Shown piece by piece: positions 20,501 to 27,980 of a stretch of 64,000 nucleotides of DNA. The notes below the pieces were generated by a model. That model was not told the origin of the DNA. It worked only from the letters and a program-made list of their open reading frames with translations, and did no database searches. The stretch's first letter is position 1. Every line of letters begins with the position of its first letter. Both the position numbers and the translations under genes were made by a program. Source of the stretch: an uncultured Lachnospiraceae bacterium (lineage in GTDB: Bacteria > Bacillota > Clostridia > Lachnospirales > Lachnospiraceae); the NCBI GenBank assembly GCA_902789665.1, contig CADAOY010000005.1:93382-157381 (forward strand). Reading direction: 5' to 3'.

Positions 20501-23500
20501 TTACGTTGTAGCAAGAGTTCGTGACAGCATCAGCACATTAGGCGCCGATTACAGCATAATATCAAATACGGAAGATTATAAGAGCTATGCCAAACTCCTT
20601 CCTAAACTCCCTACTCCTGAACTTGAAATAGTAGAATATGAAGGTCAGTGGTATCTTCATTTGCTTAATCCTGAAGATTATATTGATTATGTTTCACTTG
20701 ATGGATTTGAGATTGGCATAAAATTATATAAAACCAATAATACTTGGGAAAATACTAATGTCAGAATCACTAAAGATAATATAAGTACATTATATGGCGG
20801 TAATGGGGATGAATCATCCATACTTACTAATGCCGTATTGATCGGTGATAATAAGGTAATAGTTGCCCAGACAACAGCTAATAACCGTGCAAACGGCTCA
20901 GGTATCATATCCTTAAGAGGCTATGCCGTTGCAGATGGATGTCTGACATCGGATGTTCCGGTTATGAATATGTATCTTCCTATGGTTACGGATGTGCAGA
21001 CTACACTGAGCGAAGTGACGGATAAACTTAATGATACTCAGAATAAACCTGAATATGATGCAACATTTACTTATAACAAATTCAGTGATACGGTTACTCC
21101 GTCCATAGCCCAGATATTCCGTCTGGAATTATACGGAACCAAAACAGTTGATGGCAAGAAGGTTAATGAAACCATTGCTCATAAGGAATATTCTCTTAGG
21201 GTTGGTGACAGTACTGATATCAGTATAGGATATTATGATGCGCCTTCCGACCTTGACCTGTCTCAGTATGAAACTTTCGCTACGGAGATATGGTATGCTT
21301 CCACAGGTATGGGAGATGTATATAATTATTTCCATACTACGGAAGATAAGGCTGCTAATAAACTCAGAACTACAGGATTTATAACGGATTATAATGACGG
21401 TGTAACGAAAGCGGATTATATTTATAAATCTGTCAAACTGCCTACTCCTATAATTGAGCCTGTAATTGTTGGATTTACTCCGGATAATAATACGAATAGA
21501 AGACCTGTAGCCAATTGGGGCGTAAGACTGGTTAATTATAAAGAGTATGAAGACTACGGTAATGCGGATATTAAATTAGCGGTTTCCGGTAGCAATACTA
21601 ATCAAAAATATAATTATACATACACATTGCCGGGGGCACTTGCGGGAAGTGCCAATGTTTCATTGTATCCGTCAGGGTATTTTATGAACGGAACAGAAAG
21701 AGGAAATCTTCGCTATGTTTCCGCATATGCTGCGATTGCCGGTGGTATCGATTCGGATAAACGTGTGTCTCTTGATAATAAGTCATGGTATATACCGAAT
21801 AATATGACAAACGGTGATTGGTTTAATGCTACTTTCAAGACTTTAGCGACAGAAGATTATACTGATGAAGATAATCATATCATCACAGGAACTTTCACTT
21901 ATGACGGAAGCAGACTTAATTATAATGGCGTATTATCATATAATGAGCCGAGCAAAAAGGGTGTAAAAGCTTATTATAAGATTGAAGTATATGCATATGA
22001 CGCACAAAACAATCCTGTTACACTATATATGAGTGATGATAAACTTATGACTAATACTTCAGGTGACACATCGGCTGTAAGCAAAGATCAGATAAATGTA
22101 ACTTTGGAGAATAATGATAACCTCAATCTGGGAGATTATCATGATTATCATATTGCAGTATGGTACAGTGCCAATAGTAATGATGAAAGTACCGGTCGTT
22201 ATGAGGGCTTGATAAAATATTATTTTGATACAGTAGAAGAACTTGTACCTGAGACAGGTTACAGAGAACAGGGCTTCATCAAATATTACAATTCACTGAC
22301 GGGTAAATATGAATATTATTATTCAGCTGTGGTTGCATACAGGGATCTGTGTGAGACTAATAATTATGCTAAGCTTTATATGGAAAACAGCACAAATGCT
22401 GCAACCATTAACGGTGCACCTGTAGCAGAAGGAAGTCTGGTTAAGTGGACTAAATTTGATACAACTAATGAACATAATAAATACAGTGTTGAAGAAGTAG
22501 TATATGAGTTGCCTCATGATTCCGAATTTGCTACAAAAGAAGATTTGGTAGCATATATTCAGGCTAATAATCTGAGCCCGATAGCAACAGTTGTTGATAC
22601 AGTTGAAGGATCAGCAATCGGAATTGGTCAGGCTCAAATTGAAAGTTTGGCTTCAATAACATTGGATTATGCTTCAAATGCATATTATGCTCTTGTAAGA
22701 GTAAAGGATTTAACTTCGGATGAAGTATTATATAGTAAGCAGGTAATGGCTAAGGTGGCTCATATTCCACCGACTCCGGTTATTGCATTTACTTGTGTTG
22801 ATTACAGCACAGCTTCCTGGTATGCATATCTTGTTAACTGGAAAGAGTTTGAAGGAACAGGTGCAATAATACATCTTACCGCTTCTGATAATTTCGGAAC
22901 CCTTACTGAAATGAGATATGGTAATAATAACAGTAATCCTGTTGTGGTAATTGATACATCTAATCCGCAATCAATTGGTGGATTTAATTATGCTGTGCCT
23001 ATTGGCTGGATTGCACAGAATACGCGTTATAATAAGTATATTGCTGCCTATGCTACAGCCGGTGATTACACTACGGATGTTTATTATCATAATAGGGATG
23101 ATAAAATAATATGGTTTACATGTAGTTATGCACCGGCAAGTGGAGATTCAGATCTTAAGTTTAATTCTGTTGAACTTGCGCATGCTGATGCAACAAATGT
23201 TAGTATAACTACTGTTGAAAATTCAGGTACATACAATTTTGCTTATAACGGTACGTATAAGTTTGTTTCCGGAAATCCTAATAAACCTTATCAAATTTCC
23301 GTAAAGACTGAGGTTTATGCGTATAAAGGAGGTGTTCCTTATACATTGTATATAGGGGATGCAACCAATCTTGCATATACTAATAATGCTCAAAGTACAA
23401 TGCCAATTGATATTGCATTTAGTACCGACGTTGATCTCAGTCAATATACTGATTTCCATGTGGCTGTTTGGTTGAGTGAGACAGGTATTTATAATGGATC

Positions 23501-24290
23501 ACATACTAAAACAAATGATGGTGGAAGAAGAAATTACTATTATACGGAAATTACACCTGAAATGGCTGCAAACCTTGGTGGAACAAGAGATACAAGAGAT
23601 AATGGTGTTATTACAGATATAAGCGCGGGAGAAACTAATCCTAAATATTATTATGCATCAAGTATTACCTCAGCAAATAACTTGCTTAGTGCAAAATATA
23701 ATTTTGTTACGGAAGATGTTTTGGATGGATTAACTGTAACTGTTGTTCCGGCGCCTCAACCGGCTCCTCCGGCACCAGGTAATGGTAGCGGAAATAATAC
23801 TAATAGTACAAACAGTACTAATAGTGCACTACTTACAAGCATGATGCCAATGCCTGCAGCTGGTTCGGCTATACCGACTGAAACAGGTATTGATGCTGCT
23901 AATGGTGAGAATACCGATAATACTGCAAATACTGCTACAGATCAGACTGATGCTAATAATCAGACAAATACTGATAATACAGCAGGAGACGAGAATCAGG
24001 GTGTAGATAATACAACACCAACTGATGCTAATGCTGATCCGACTGGTGATCCTGCAAATACAGATAGTACAAATACTGATAATTCAGGAAACGGAGATAA
24101 TCAGGATAATAACTTACCTGAGAATCCTGCAAGCTTGCCGGATAATCAGAATCTGGGCGGCAGTGAATCTGCAAATACTGATAATACATCAGGTGACAGT
24201 ACTCAGGCTACTGATACTCAGAATACTGACAGTCAGGCAACTGATAATAATGATAATAATAGTGGAGATAGTTCTGCTAATGGTAACTAA
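14526..24290 (+). CDS. Giant type IV prepilin-like surface protein with GLUG-type repeats
   Basis: This 3254-residue protein starts with a class III prepilin signal: basic MKKSRFTNNLG, then the cleavage site G/FTLVEM with Glu at +5, and a hydrophobic helix (VVLTVLAIVLGASMWA). Typical pilins have 100-200 residues. About residues 780-1600 hold many GLUG-like units such as GGIAGN, GGILGVNG, GGIVGNN and GGVTGVQ, which predict a beta-solenoid. From about 2028 three divergent large modules follow, each opening with PTP and later carrying a DYHDYHIAVWYS-type motif. Residues from about 3077 are a Pro- then Asn/Thr/Asp-rich disordered tail with no LPXTG anchor. ATG 14526 follows GAGGG; a TTG at 14520 is the alternative. 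It probably sits at a pilus tip or along the fibre as an adhesin (inference). Confidence 0.9.
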   Translation: MKKSRFTNNLGFTLVEMLVVLTVLAIVLGASMWATTGWIHHFTYMQNEEKARYIYLGAQSGLSAYSGRGTLDELFEDIDDLEATGELVYITPENKEALGLPIEHDNRDQDHEYAYLSVPAGKLDSNVTYSNGVYSTTMKKSETFLYKLVSPYMSDAKSIEGSIVIELDMTSQKVYSVFYSSWADEFLYGTSDSVVRGTFYINKDSRTKDARYDHCVGYYGSDQVNVINLTLPNGIKVEKALLVNEETLHLDFYSDAENLENYTMFNITFYAKGENGNADEKLFTVEVDPSDTAILGPMAQGTKIDPKPVMLKTTLADGTVANLPFFLGYLPNPNDPDERYSLSLTVDAMMDSQSMALLNKAVDGKTDTKGLSITRFAGDKAKLIYADIEVSANAAGAGVLSAGAGQGLTSNIENDLYATEKDVMNEPVAIDDNHNIIYWRHLSNVRYGETYYERESSDTARSYNMTTDLQWSTAKEYAFSGTSSTIDELSGDKKIWPSIPSLGNKATLNAIDTVNPNNNYALFGVRMDNTSYITYGYAADGKPDVTSGNKASEIGFVANNHGTISGLSLYDTSLYAYTNDQAKAAGKDNSNGSSIYSDTLRAAGLLTGRNDGILSEIYIDKDSLVDATVTMDNSVSYTNGCGVGILSGTISLRNGYPIDRVYINGSLKGDIAEAANTPAVSDTAGRKAIYSSTASASKYAYGVGAVSGYVYGDYNAGDEIGIGITKAEVASNANNNRYHNIKLKKLEAGQITDDTGYVFDGWTDNGISVINKAPVTSTVSFAGGIAGNIYIAHLNNGSVGSTIDGERDCSIPSIAEPQVVNCRNYGDVEGKDFVGGILGVNGNNGYILECTSYGGTKATSGVSAGIASENFGFIEKCSLDRALGDASHPDAYVPIINGNMDVAGAITCINHDNCVVLNCSTSESVISGLTDKILISGNYMGTFGYLVGNNDGVVNGGVVGPYVGYESKKRNLIVGGAVGENAAGAVVKHISGAMDLKDNGQATYIGGIVGNNRGTVKSNIFSGTIEKKKTNVGKMAIGGIVAQNLGNGKVESCYLVGGKLDILGYCSYTEDDDENTKLAKSSYVGGICGINNTGCSISNCYVTSLSNSDATYSMKRQSYVLVQKGMVGGIAAVNRGTLTHCGYTDKIFVNDANINNVTYGYPVALDDNTKDMVLLDRAAEKIKGAMSGDAASLDDLNNMFKVTDVNRRTTEDQNANKAEGDMTVAAEAVMGELSRISVDANKPQYAWSRAYYGNNYSNTVNKYIVTLGNLDGRSGSNGYVGGIAGYNTANATLTNCASGKWIVESYLPTSRDAAVGGIVGENASNGNFIYNINFAYVRRELETPAYNDSDYNSVSNTKTTGAGYHRFHYVGGVTGVQSNITSSSWVVEGCVNVGTVVNYYGNNVGGVISKITHNCGTVRYCYNYGLLMTGAEFNAYSNNAGWCGTAGGVVNHITKMNVNQTMNIISCQNYGIVDFPMMEVDMDTDIVHKYVAETTRISLANDGGGVVGCISASNGDDVHILNVIDCVNGSTAKLYVESQGGGILGFTGGKTNETDAGNKQSSSVLVNVDSCRNYSSYMYCCASAKDGTNLRTNTTNNIGGILGNRDEYPNDKLNNHTGFTSMQNCITMRMYRFQNGGYYNNAINMAIGIKNGDRYLSQNQLLSWANNYYIDELTYHYTYSIGRLKADGTYENISYNPNNWSNSYYNSTCARISGSFSEITELKEVNKKTPGAVKIEGKMNYKIGLSRLQSVAYGDKYALIAVRDEGYFYNSTKVNDILNVNSAWIDTVDGYKVVKVRDDKTHEDVIYGDVIYEFKEVTPLSGRTYDYNTVSFQTYAGNRYNSYRSGTAYGSRIPTADEYDMDIAAFDRAFVQYIARLQANRQPDKAINVNITLSSEGIAANAVTDGGYNIRWDVKDATLTNNGTANEFDMVTSIYQVPKGAVFGGYIDESGIEITGDGVVHLEDYDEQSVVVGRYSVYTIPEGFVFEDRYDYYVVARVRDSISTLGADYSIISNTEDYKSYAKLLPKLPTPELEIVEYEGQWYLHLLNPEDYIDYVSLDGFEIGIKLYKTNNTWENTNVRITKDNISTLYGGNGDESSILTNAVLIGDNKVIVAQTTANNRANGSGIISLRGYAVADGCLTSDVPVMNMYLPMVTDVQTTLSEVTDKLNDTQNKPEYDATFTYNKFSDTVTPSIAQIFRLELYGTKTVDGKKVNETIAHKEYSLRVGDSTDISIGYYDAPSDLDLSQYETFATEIWYASTGMGDVYNYFHTTEDKAANKLRTTGFITDYNDGVTKADYIYKSVKLPTPIIEPVIVGFTPDNNTNRRPVANWGVRLVNYKEYEDYGNADIKLAVSGSNTNQKYNYTYTLPGALAGSANVSLYPSGYFMNGTERGNLRYVSAYAAIAGGIDSDKRVSLDNKSWYIPNNMTNGDWFNATFKTLATEDYTDEDNHIITGTFTYDGSRLNYNGVLSYNEPSKKGVKAYYKIEVYAYDAQNNPVTLYMSDDKLMTNTSGDTSAVSKDQINVTLENNDNLNLGDYHDYHIAVWYSANSNDESTGRYEGLIKYYFDTVEELVPETGYREQGFIKYYNSLTGKYEYYYSAVVAYRDLCETNNYAKLYMENSTNAATINGAPVAEGSLVKWTKFDTTNEHNKYSVEEVVYELPHDSEFATKEDLVAYIQANNLSPIATVVDTVEGSAIGIGQAQIESLASITLDYASNAYYALVRVKDLTSDEVLYSKQVMAKVAHIPPTPVIAFTCVDYSTASWYAYLVNWKEFEGTGAIIHLTASDNFGTLTEMRYGNNNSNPVVVIDTSNPQSIGGFNYAVPIGWIAQNTRYNKYIAAYATAGDYTTDVYYHNRDDKIIWFTCSYAPASGDSDLKFNSVELAHADATNVSITTVENSGTYNFAYNGTYKFVSGNPNKPYQISVKTEVYAYKGGVPYTLYIGDATNLAYTNNAQSTMPIDIAFSTDVDLSQYTDFHVAVWLSETGIYNGSHTKTNDGGRRNYYYTEITPEMAANLGGTRDTRDNGVITDISAGETNPKYYYASSITSANNLLSAKYNFVTEDVLDGLTVTVVPAPQPAPPAPGNGSGNNTNSTNSTNSALLTSMMPMPAAGSAIPTETGIDAANGENTDNTANTATDQTDANNQTNTDNTAGDENQGVDNTTPTDANADPTGDPANTDSTNTDNSGNGDNQDNNLPENPASLPDNQNLGGSESANTDNTSGDSTQATDTQNTDSQATDNNDNNSGDSSANGN

Positions 24291-24291
24291 T

Positions 24292-24813
24292 ATGAGATTA
24301 AATGATTATTCACAAAAGAATAAAAACAAAGGCGCAGCCATGATTGTTGTAATCATGGCTATGAGCGTCGTTATGATTTTGTGCTTAACTCTTATAGTTG
24401 GTGCTTATCAGATGTTTGCCACAGTTAATGATGAAGGCAGGGATGAGTTCTATAATCAGCAGGCAATATCAATGTCTGAGGTTATTAAATCAAAGGTAAC
24501 AGCTGATGCGGGAGTTGACATAACATTGCCAGATGGAAGTCTGGAAGATTATATCAGCGTTTTTGCTGCAGATCAGGATAATACACATGTTACCAAGACT
24601 CTTAAGACTCCGGCTGATGGAGATTATTATGGAATGAATATCACTCTTGAAAGACAGAGAATCTCTGGAAGTGGCTGCGATATGGTAGTAAGAGTTGAGG
24701 TTGTGGAATCAAGCGGTGAAGTAATGGCTGTATGTACCACTAAATATCAGGTGAAAGTATCAGAAAATGCAGGAAATAAGATTTGTACTTATGATTTCTA
24801 TGCATATTATTAA
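24292..24813 (+). CDS. Minor pilin-like protein (PilX-type position)
   Basis: This 173-residue protein has a basic leader (MRLNDYSQKNKNKG), then AAMIVVIMAMSVVMILCLTLIVGAYQMF. That resembles a prepilin leader and helix but lacks the usual Glu at +5, as in PilX-type minor pilins. The remainder is a small soluble domain with two Cys (SGCDM and AVCTT). The ATG begins two bases after the giant gene stop, which suggests translational coupling. A longer reading in the same frame from 24025 only shadows the repeat-rich tail of the giant protein and is not used. The assignment rests on the helix and its position in the pilus locus. Confidence 0.75.
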   Translation: MRLNDYSQKNKNKGAAMIVVIMAMSVVMILCLTLIVGAYQMFATVNDEGRDEFYNQQAISMSEVIKSKVTADAGVDITLPDGSLEDYISVFAADQDNTHVTKTLKTPADGDYYGMNITLERQRISGSGCDMVVRVEVVESSGEVMAVCTTKYQVKVSENAGNKICTYDFYAYY

Positions 24814-24821
24814 GGTGTCAT

Positions 24822-25190
24822 ATGAAGAAGAAAATTAAAAATACAATTTTATATGATAATAAAGGAATCGCCATGACAGAAGTGGTAGTTGCTTTCCTGC
24901 TGCTTACAATTCTTCTTGGACTAGTTTATTCCTGCATTCGTTTCTCATCACAGATGACAATGAAGGCAACTGATACTGACAGAGAGTATCAGGAATATTC
25001 ACAGGTTATGTCAACCAAATTTGTGGATGAGAATGGTAAATATAATTATGCTTTGGGTGGAACTGATAAGACGGTTTCCTTTACAGATGAAGAGGGTAAC
25101 AGTGTTACACTTGAGACCAAGATTGCAAATGTAGATGTTACGGTTAATGAAAGAACCAGACATATTCATGTATATTCAACAGGTAATTAG
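24822..25190 (+). CDS. Minor pilin-like protein (PilV/GspI-type)
   Basis: This is a 122-residue prepilin-like protein. The leader MKKKIKNTILYDNKG precedes the cleavage site G/IAMTEVVVAFLLLTILLGLVY with Glu at +5. A short domain follows, rich in charged residues and beta-prone. The size and motif fit the minor pilins that prime pilus assembly. It is tightly packed between two other pilin-like genes (8-base gaps), so all are co-transcribed. Confidence 0.82.
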   Translation: MKKKIKNTILYDNKGIAMTEVVVAFLLLTILLGLVYSCIRFSSQMTMKATDTDREYQEYSQVMSTKFVDENGKYNYALGGTDKTVSFTDEEGNSVTLETKIANVDVTVNERTRHIHVYSTGN

Positions 25191-25198
25191 GATACGTT

Positions 25199-26038
25199 AT
25201 GAAAAGTAAAACTTATTTACAAAATAATAAAGGTGTAACTATGGTGGAACTGATAGTTTCATTTGCACTTCTTGCCATATTCTTATCCGTAGTTACAATG
25301 ACAATCTCTGATGTGATGACAACATACTTCAGGCAGCAAAAACTGATGAGTATGTATACTGTTGCAGATACTGTAATGGGAGAGTTAAGAGATGAAATCG
25401 CAACCATGCAGGGCTCAGAGTTAAAGGGCGGTGCAGGCAAGGGTTATATCAAACTTCGTGATGAAAGCGGAGCAGCAATAACAGCTGTAGATGCCAATGG
25501 TAAGTATACCGGTACAACGATAGAATTCTTACAGTCCAATACTTTGGATGGCCCGATTATGATGCAGATTGATACTCTTGGAACCGAGGCTCCTATTATT
25601 GATTCTGAATCAATTGTTAAGACTAAGGCTGAAAATATTAATCCAAAACGTCTAACAATGCGTTATTATCTGCAGTTTTCTGAAAATAACCTGGATTATA
25701 AGGGGCTTTATCTGGATAAACTTTGTAATGGTACAAAGGCTTTATCAACTTATAATACATTAAATCCAGGTATTATGACGGCAGGAACCAAAGTTATCTG
25801 GGATGGAGAGGAAAGACTTCCTGAAACCATGTATCAGGGATATGATGTACAAATATCATATTCAGTTGATCCAAAAAGTGTGACTGTTAACGGTGAGAAC
25901 AAGTTGCTCGTTACGACAGTTGAAGTTACTGTTCAGATACTTGAAGAGGATACAGTTAAATATGAAAAGGTAAGGACAATAGGCCTTGAGAATCCTGTAT
26001 ATTATAAGACTGAAGCCACAACATACAGCGATAAATAG
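25199..26038 (+). CDS. Minor pilin-like protein (PilW/GspJ-type)
   Basis: This 279-residue protein has the prepilin motif KG/VTMVELIVSFALLAIFLSVV with Glu at +5, near residue 12. The globular part is larger than in the neighbours, which fits the PilW/GspJ position of a minor-pilin cluster (X, V/I and W/J types next to one another). It is the last gene before a new promoter at about 26077, so it probably closes the first transcriptional unit. Confidence 0.82.
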   Translation: MKSKTYLQNNKGVTMVELIVSFALLAIFLSVVTMTISDVMTTYFRQQKLMSMYTVADTVMGELRDEIATMQGSELKGGAGKGYIKLRDESGAAITAVDANGKYTGTTIEFLQSNTLDGPIMMQIDTLGTEAPIIDSESIVKTKAENINPKRLTMRYYLQFSENNLDYKGLYLDKLCNGTKALSTYNTLNPGIMTAGTKVIWDGEERLPETMYQGYDVQISYSVDPKSVTVNGENKLLVTTVEVTVQILEEDTVKYEKVRTIGLENPVYYKTEATTYSDK

Positions 26039-26076
26039 GAACTCATAACATTTTATTGGTAAATCAGCCATATTAA

Positions 26077-26106
26077 TTGCGATATATGTGATTATAGTGA
26101 TATAAT
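26077..26106 (+). promoter_or_regulatory. Promoter of the major pilin gene
   Basis: TTGCGA at 26077-26082, an 18-base spacer, and an extended -10 TGATATAAT (TATAAT at 26101-26106) form a strong match to a sigma-A promoter. The A-rich leader ends in AAGGAGG at 26199-26205. Confidence 0.75.
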
Positions 26107-26213
26107 CTGTATATAAATAAAACGGAATTTGCAAAAAAGGACTAAATAATTTAAAGCAAAAAACCGATAATAAAATTGTAATGAAGAAAATGAACTTCAA
26201 GGAGGGAATGTTA

Positions 26214-26702
26214 ATGAAAAAGATTAATAATGAAAAGGGTTTTACATTAGTTGAACTTATTGTTGTTTTGGTTATCCTTGCTATTTTAGCAGCTATGCTG
26301 GTTCCAGCATTACTTGGATTTATCGACAGAGCTAAAGAAGGTAAGTATGAAGAAGAAGTACATTCAATTTATACAGCACTTCAGGTAATTAATGATGAGA
26401 GATATGCTACAGGCGCTGATCCGGTTGCTGCAGCTGATTTGGGTTCTAATGACGCCGCTAAGAAGATTGATGATGAACTTAATAAGATGATTGCTCCTGC
26501 TAAGGTTACTGGAATAACAAGCATTGAATATGCAGATGCTAACGATAGCAAAGGCAAGTATACAATTAAAGGATTTGTAGTTACGTTTACATCTCAGGAT
26601 GGAACAGAAAATCTTACAGGTACTCTTTCAGGTGGTTCTGTAAAAGTTACAATTCCTACTACAACAAATAATAATAACAACAACAATAATAATGGTGGCT
26701 GA
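26214..26702 (+). CDS. pilA: Major type IV pilin (PilA-like) with poly-Asn tail
   Basis: This 162-residue protein has a classic class III prepilin signal, MKKINNEKG/FTLVELIVVL, and an uninterrupted hydrophobic helix (VILAILAAMLVPALLGFIDRA). A domain of about 110 residues follows, then a Thr/Asn tail ending in nine Asn and two Gly. The start ATG at 26214 lies 8 bases after AAGGAGG; ATG codons at 26181 and 26208 fit less well. Its own strong promoter and terminator suggest higher expression than the assembly genes, as expected for the main fibre subunit. Confidence 0.9.
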   Translation: MKKINNEKGFTLVELIVVLVILAILAAMLVPALLGFIDRAKEGKYEEEVHSIYTALQVINDERYATGADPVAAADLGSNDAAKKIDDELNKMIAPAKVTGITSIEYADANDSKGKYTIKGFVVTFTSQDGTENLTGTLSGGSVKVTIPTTTNNNNNNNNNGG

Positions 26703-26738
26703 TAATTAGTCATAAAATAATTAAAATGTAAATAACTA

Positions 26739-26768
26739 ATCCCTCTCCAAAACGGAGAGGGATTTTTT
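26739..26768 (+). terminator. Terminator after major pilin gene
   Basis: A 10-bp stem, ATCCCTCTCC at 26739-26748 with GGAGAGGGAT at 26754-26763, is followed by a T-run to 26768. Confidence 0.92.
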
Positions 26769-26813
26769 ATGTAAAAAAATGCCAAAAAACATTGAAAAAA
26801 TAAGGGTTTTTTA

Positions 26814-26842
26814 ATGACATAACGGTAAAAAAATGATATAAT
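26814..26842 (+). promoter_or_regulatory. Promoter of the downstream pilus assembly genes
   Basis: ATGACA at 26814-26819, a 17-base spacer and an extended -10 TGATATAAT (TATAAT at 26837-26842) lie about 90 bases before the next gene. It would drive the assembly genes separately from pilA. Confidence 0.75.
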
Positions 26843-26928
26843 ATACATTGGATTTGGTGTGATTTTATGTCTACCACTCTAAAATGTGTAATAAATTAAC
26901 AAATATGATTGCATAATGGGAGGACCTT

Positions 26929-27420
26929 ATGCCAGAAACATATATTGTAGATAATGGGGAAAATACTGATATTGCCAAGTATGAGAGAAGGTTACGCTTC
27001 TACCGTATTCTGGTTGTATTCGTGGTGATTGCTGTTCTCGGCGTCGCAGGTTTTGCCTACGGTTCAATTAATTCTAACTGCAAAAAGGTTTTGAGGGAAG
27101 CCAAGGATGCGCGTATTGCAATGCGCATGCTGGCAATAGAAGAGTATGGCCTTGAGAAACCTTTATACAATCCGGATTCCCCAACAGGTTTATATGATGG
27201 AGCTGCTGAAAGAATCTCTGCTCTTAGCAGGACTGATGGAAAGATTGTTCTGACAGCCTGGAGTAAAGAAGACAGTGATGTTTTGGCATTTACTTATACA
27301 AAGGGTAAATATACAGTTGTTTATTCGAGAGATCCAAAACTGGCAGGTGATGGTGAAGGCACTCTGGATGGAAGTGAGTGGCAGGTCTATTACTATGTTA
27401 AGGTTCTTCAGTTTCAATAA
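26929..27420 (+). CDS. Single-helix membrane protein of the pilus locus, unknown function
   Basis: I do not recognise a family for this 163-residue protein. It has about 30 cytoplasmic residues, one membrane helix (ILVVFVVIAVLGVAGFAYG, about 28-46), and an outside domain of about 115 residues. That domain contains a KDARIAMRMLAIEEYG segment and beta-prone sequence, somewhat like a pilin fold but without a prepilin cleavage site. It is first in the operon with the peptidase-like protein, PilC, PilM/N, PilO and PilB, so a structural role in the pilus machine is likely. It has a GGGAGGA site. Confidence 0.65.
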   Translation: MPETYIVDNGENTDIAKYERRLRFYRILVVFVVIAVLGVAGFAYGSINSNCKKVLREAKDARIAMRMLAIEEYGLEKPLYNPDSPTGLYDGAAERISALSRTDGKIVLTAWSKEDSDVLAFTYTKGKYTVVYSRDPKLAGDGEGTLDGSEWQVYYYVKVLQFQ

Positions 27421-27432
27421 GTAAGGCGTGAT

Positions 27433-27966
27433 ATGGAGATTATTTTAGATATTATTGCAATTGTCTTATTGTTCGCTCTTGGTGCAGTGGCAGGTTCAGT
27501 AATCAATGTGCTGACATATAGAATAGAGCATAAGAAACCGCTTATGAAAGGCGATATAATATGCGATGACTGCGGCGCTACGCTTAAGGCGAGAGAAATT
27601 ATTCCGATAATCAGTTTCATCGCACTTAAGGGTGAATGCCCATACTGCAAAGCAAAGATTCCTGCAAGAGAGATTGTGGGAGAGATAATATTCGGCTTAA
27701 TGTTTGTTATTTTGTTTTACAGATTCGGATATACAGGAACAATTCTCAGCTCACCTGTATTAATTGATGCACTTAGCATTACAGTTAATATGACATGGCT
27801 TAAGATATTGTCCCTTGTTGGAATATATTTGATTTATATGATTTTATATGCGCTTTCACTGATGTGCATAGAGGTTAAGAAAATAATGACAGTGACGGCG
27901 ATTTTGCCAGTGTTAATGATGGCAGTGCTGTTCTGCGGATATATGATAATTAAAATGATAATCTGA
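27433..27966 (+). CDS. Shortened prepilin-peptidase-like protein (N-terminal DiS domain, catalytic part missing)
   Basis: The first 90 residues match PilD: a membrane helix with LGAVAGSVINVLTYRIEHKKP, then the Cys motifs CDDCGATLKAREIIPIISF and CPYCKAKIPAREIVGE of the cytoplasmic domain. PilD has about 250 residues; this has 177. Two to three hydrophobic helices follow, but I see neither the first catalytic Asp of the A24 peptidase domain nor the GxGD motif. The segment LMCIEVKKIM stands where the Asp-containing motif would be expected. It may be a degenerate or regulatory relative, with cleavage done by another peptidase elsewhere. Confidence 0.75.
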   Translation: MEIILDIIAIVLLFALGAVAGSVINVLTYRIEHKKPLMKGDIICDDCGATLKAREIIPIISFIALKGECPYCKAKIPAREIVGEIIFGLMFVILFYRFGYTGTILSSPVLIDALSITVNMTWLKILSLVGIYLIYMILYALSLMCIEVKKIMTVTAILPVLMMAVLFCGYMIIKMII

Positions 27967-27980
27967 TATGGAGGCTGTTT

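Noticed and set aside
24025-24291. In-frame upstream extension of the minor pilin-like gene into the giant pilin tail
   Set aside because: The extension is a frame-shifted reading of the Asn/Thr/Asp repeats. The prepilin-like start at 24292 is well placed after the stop codon.
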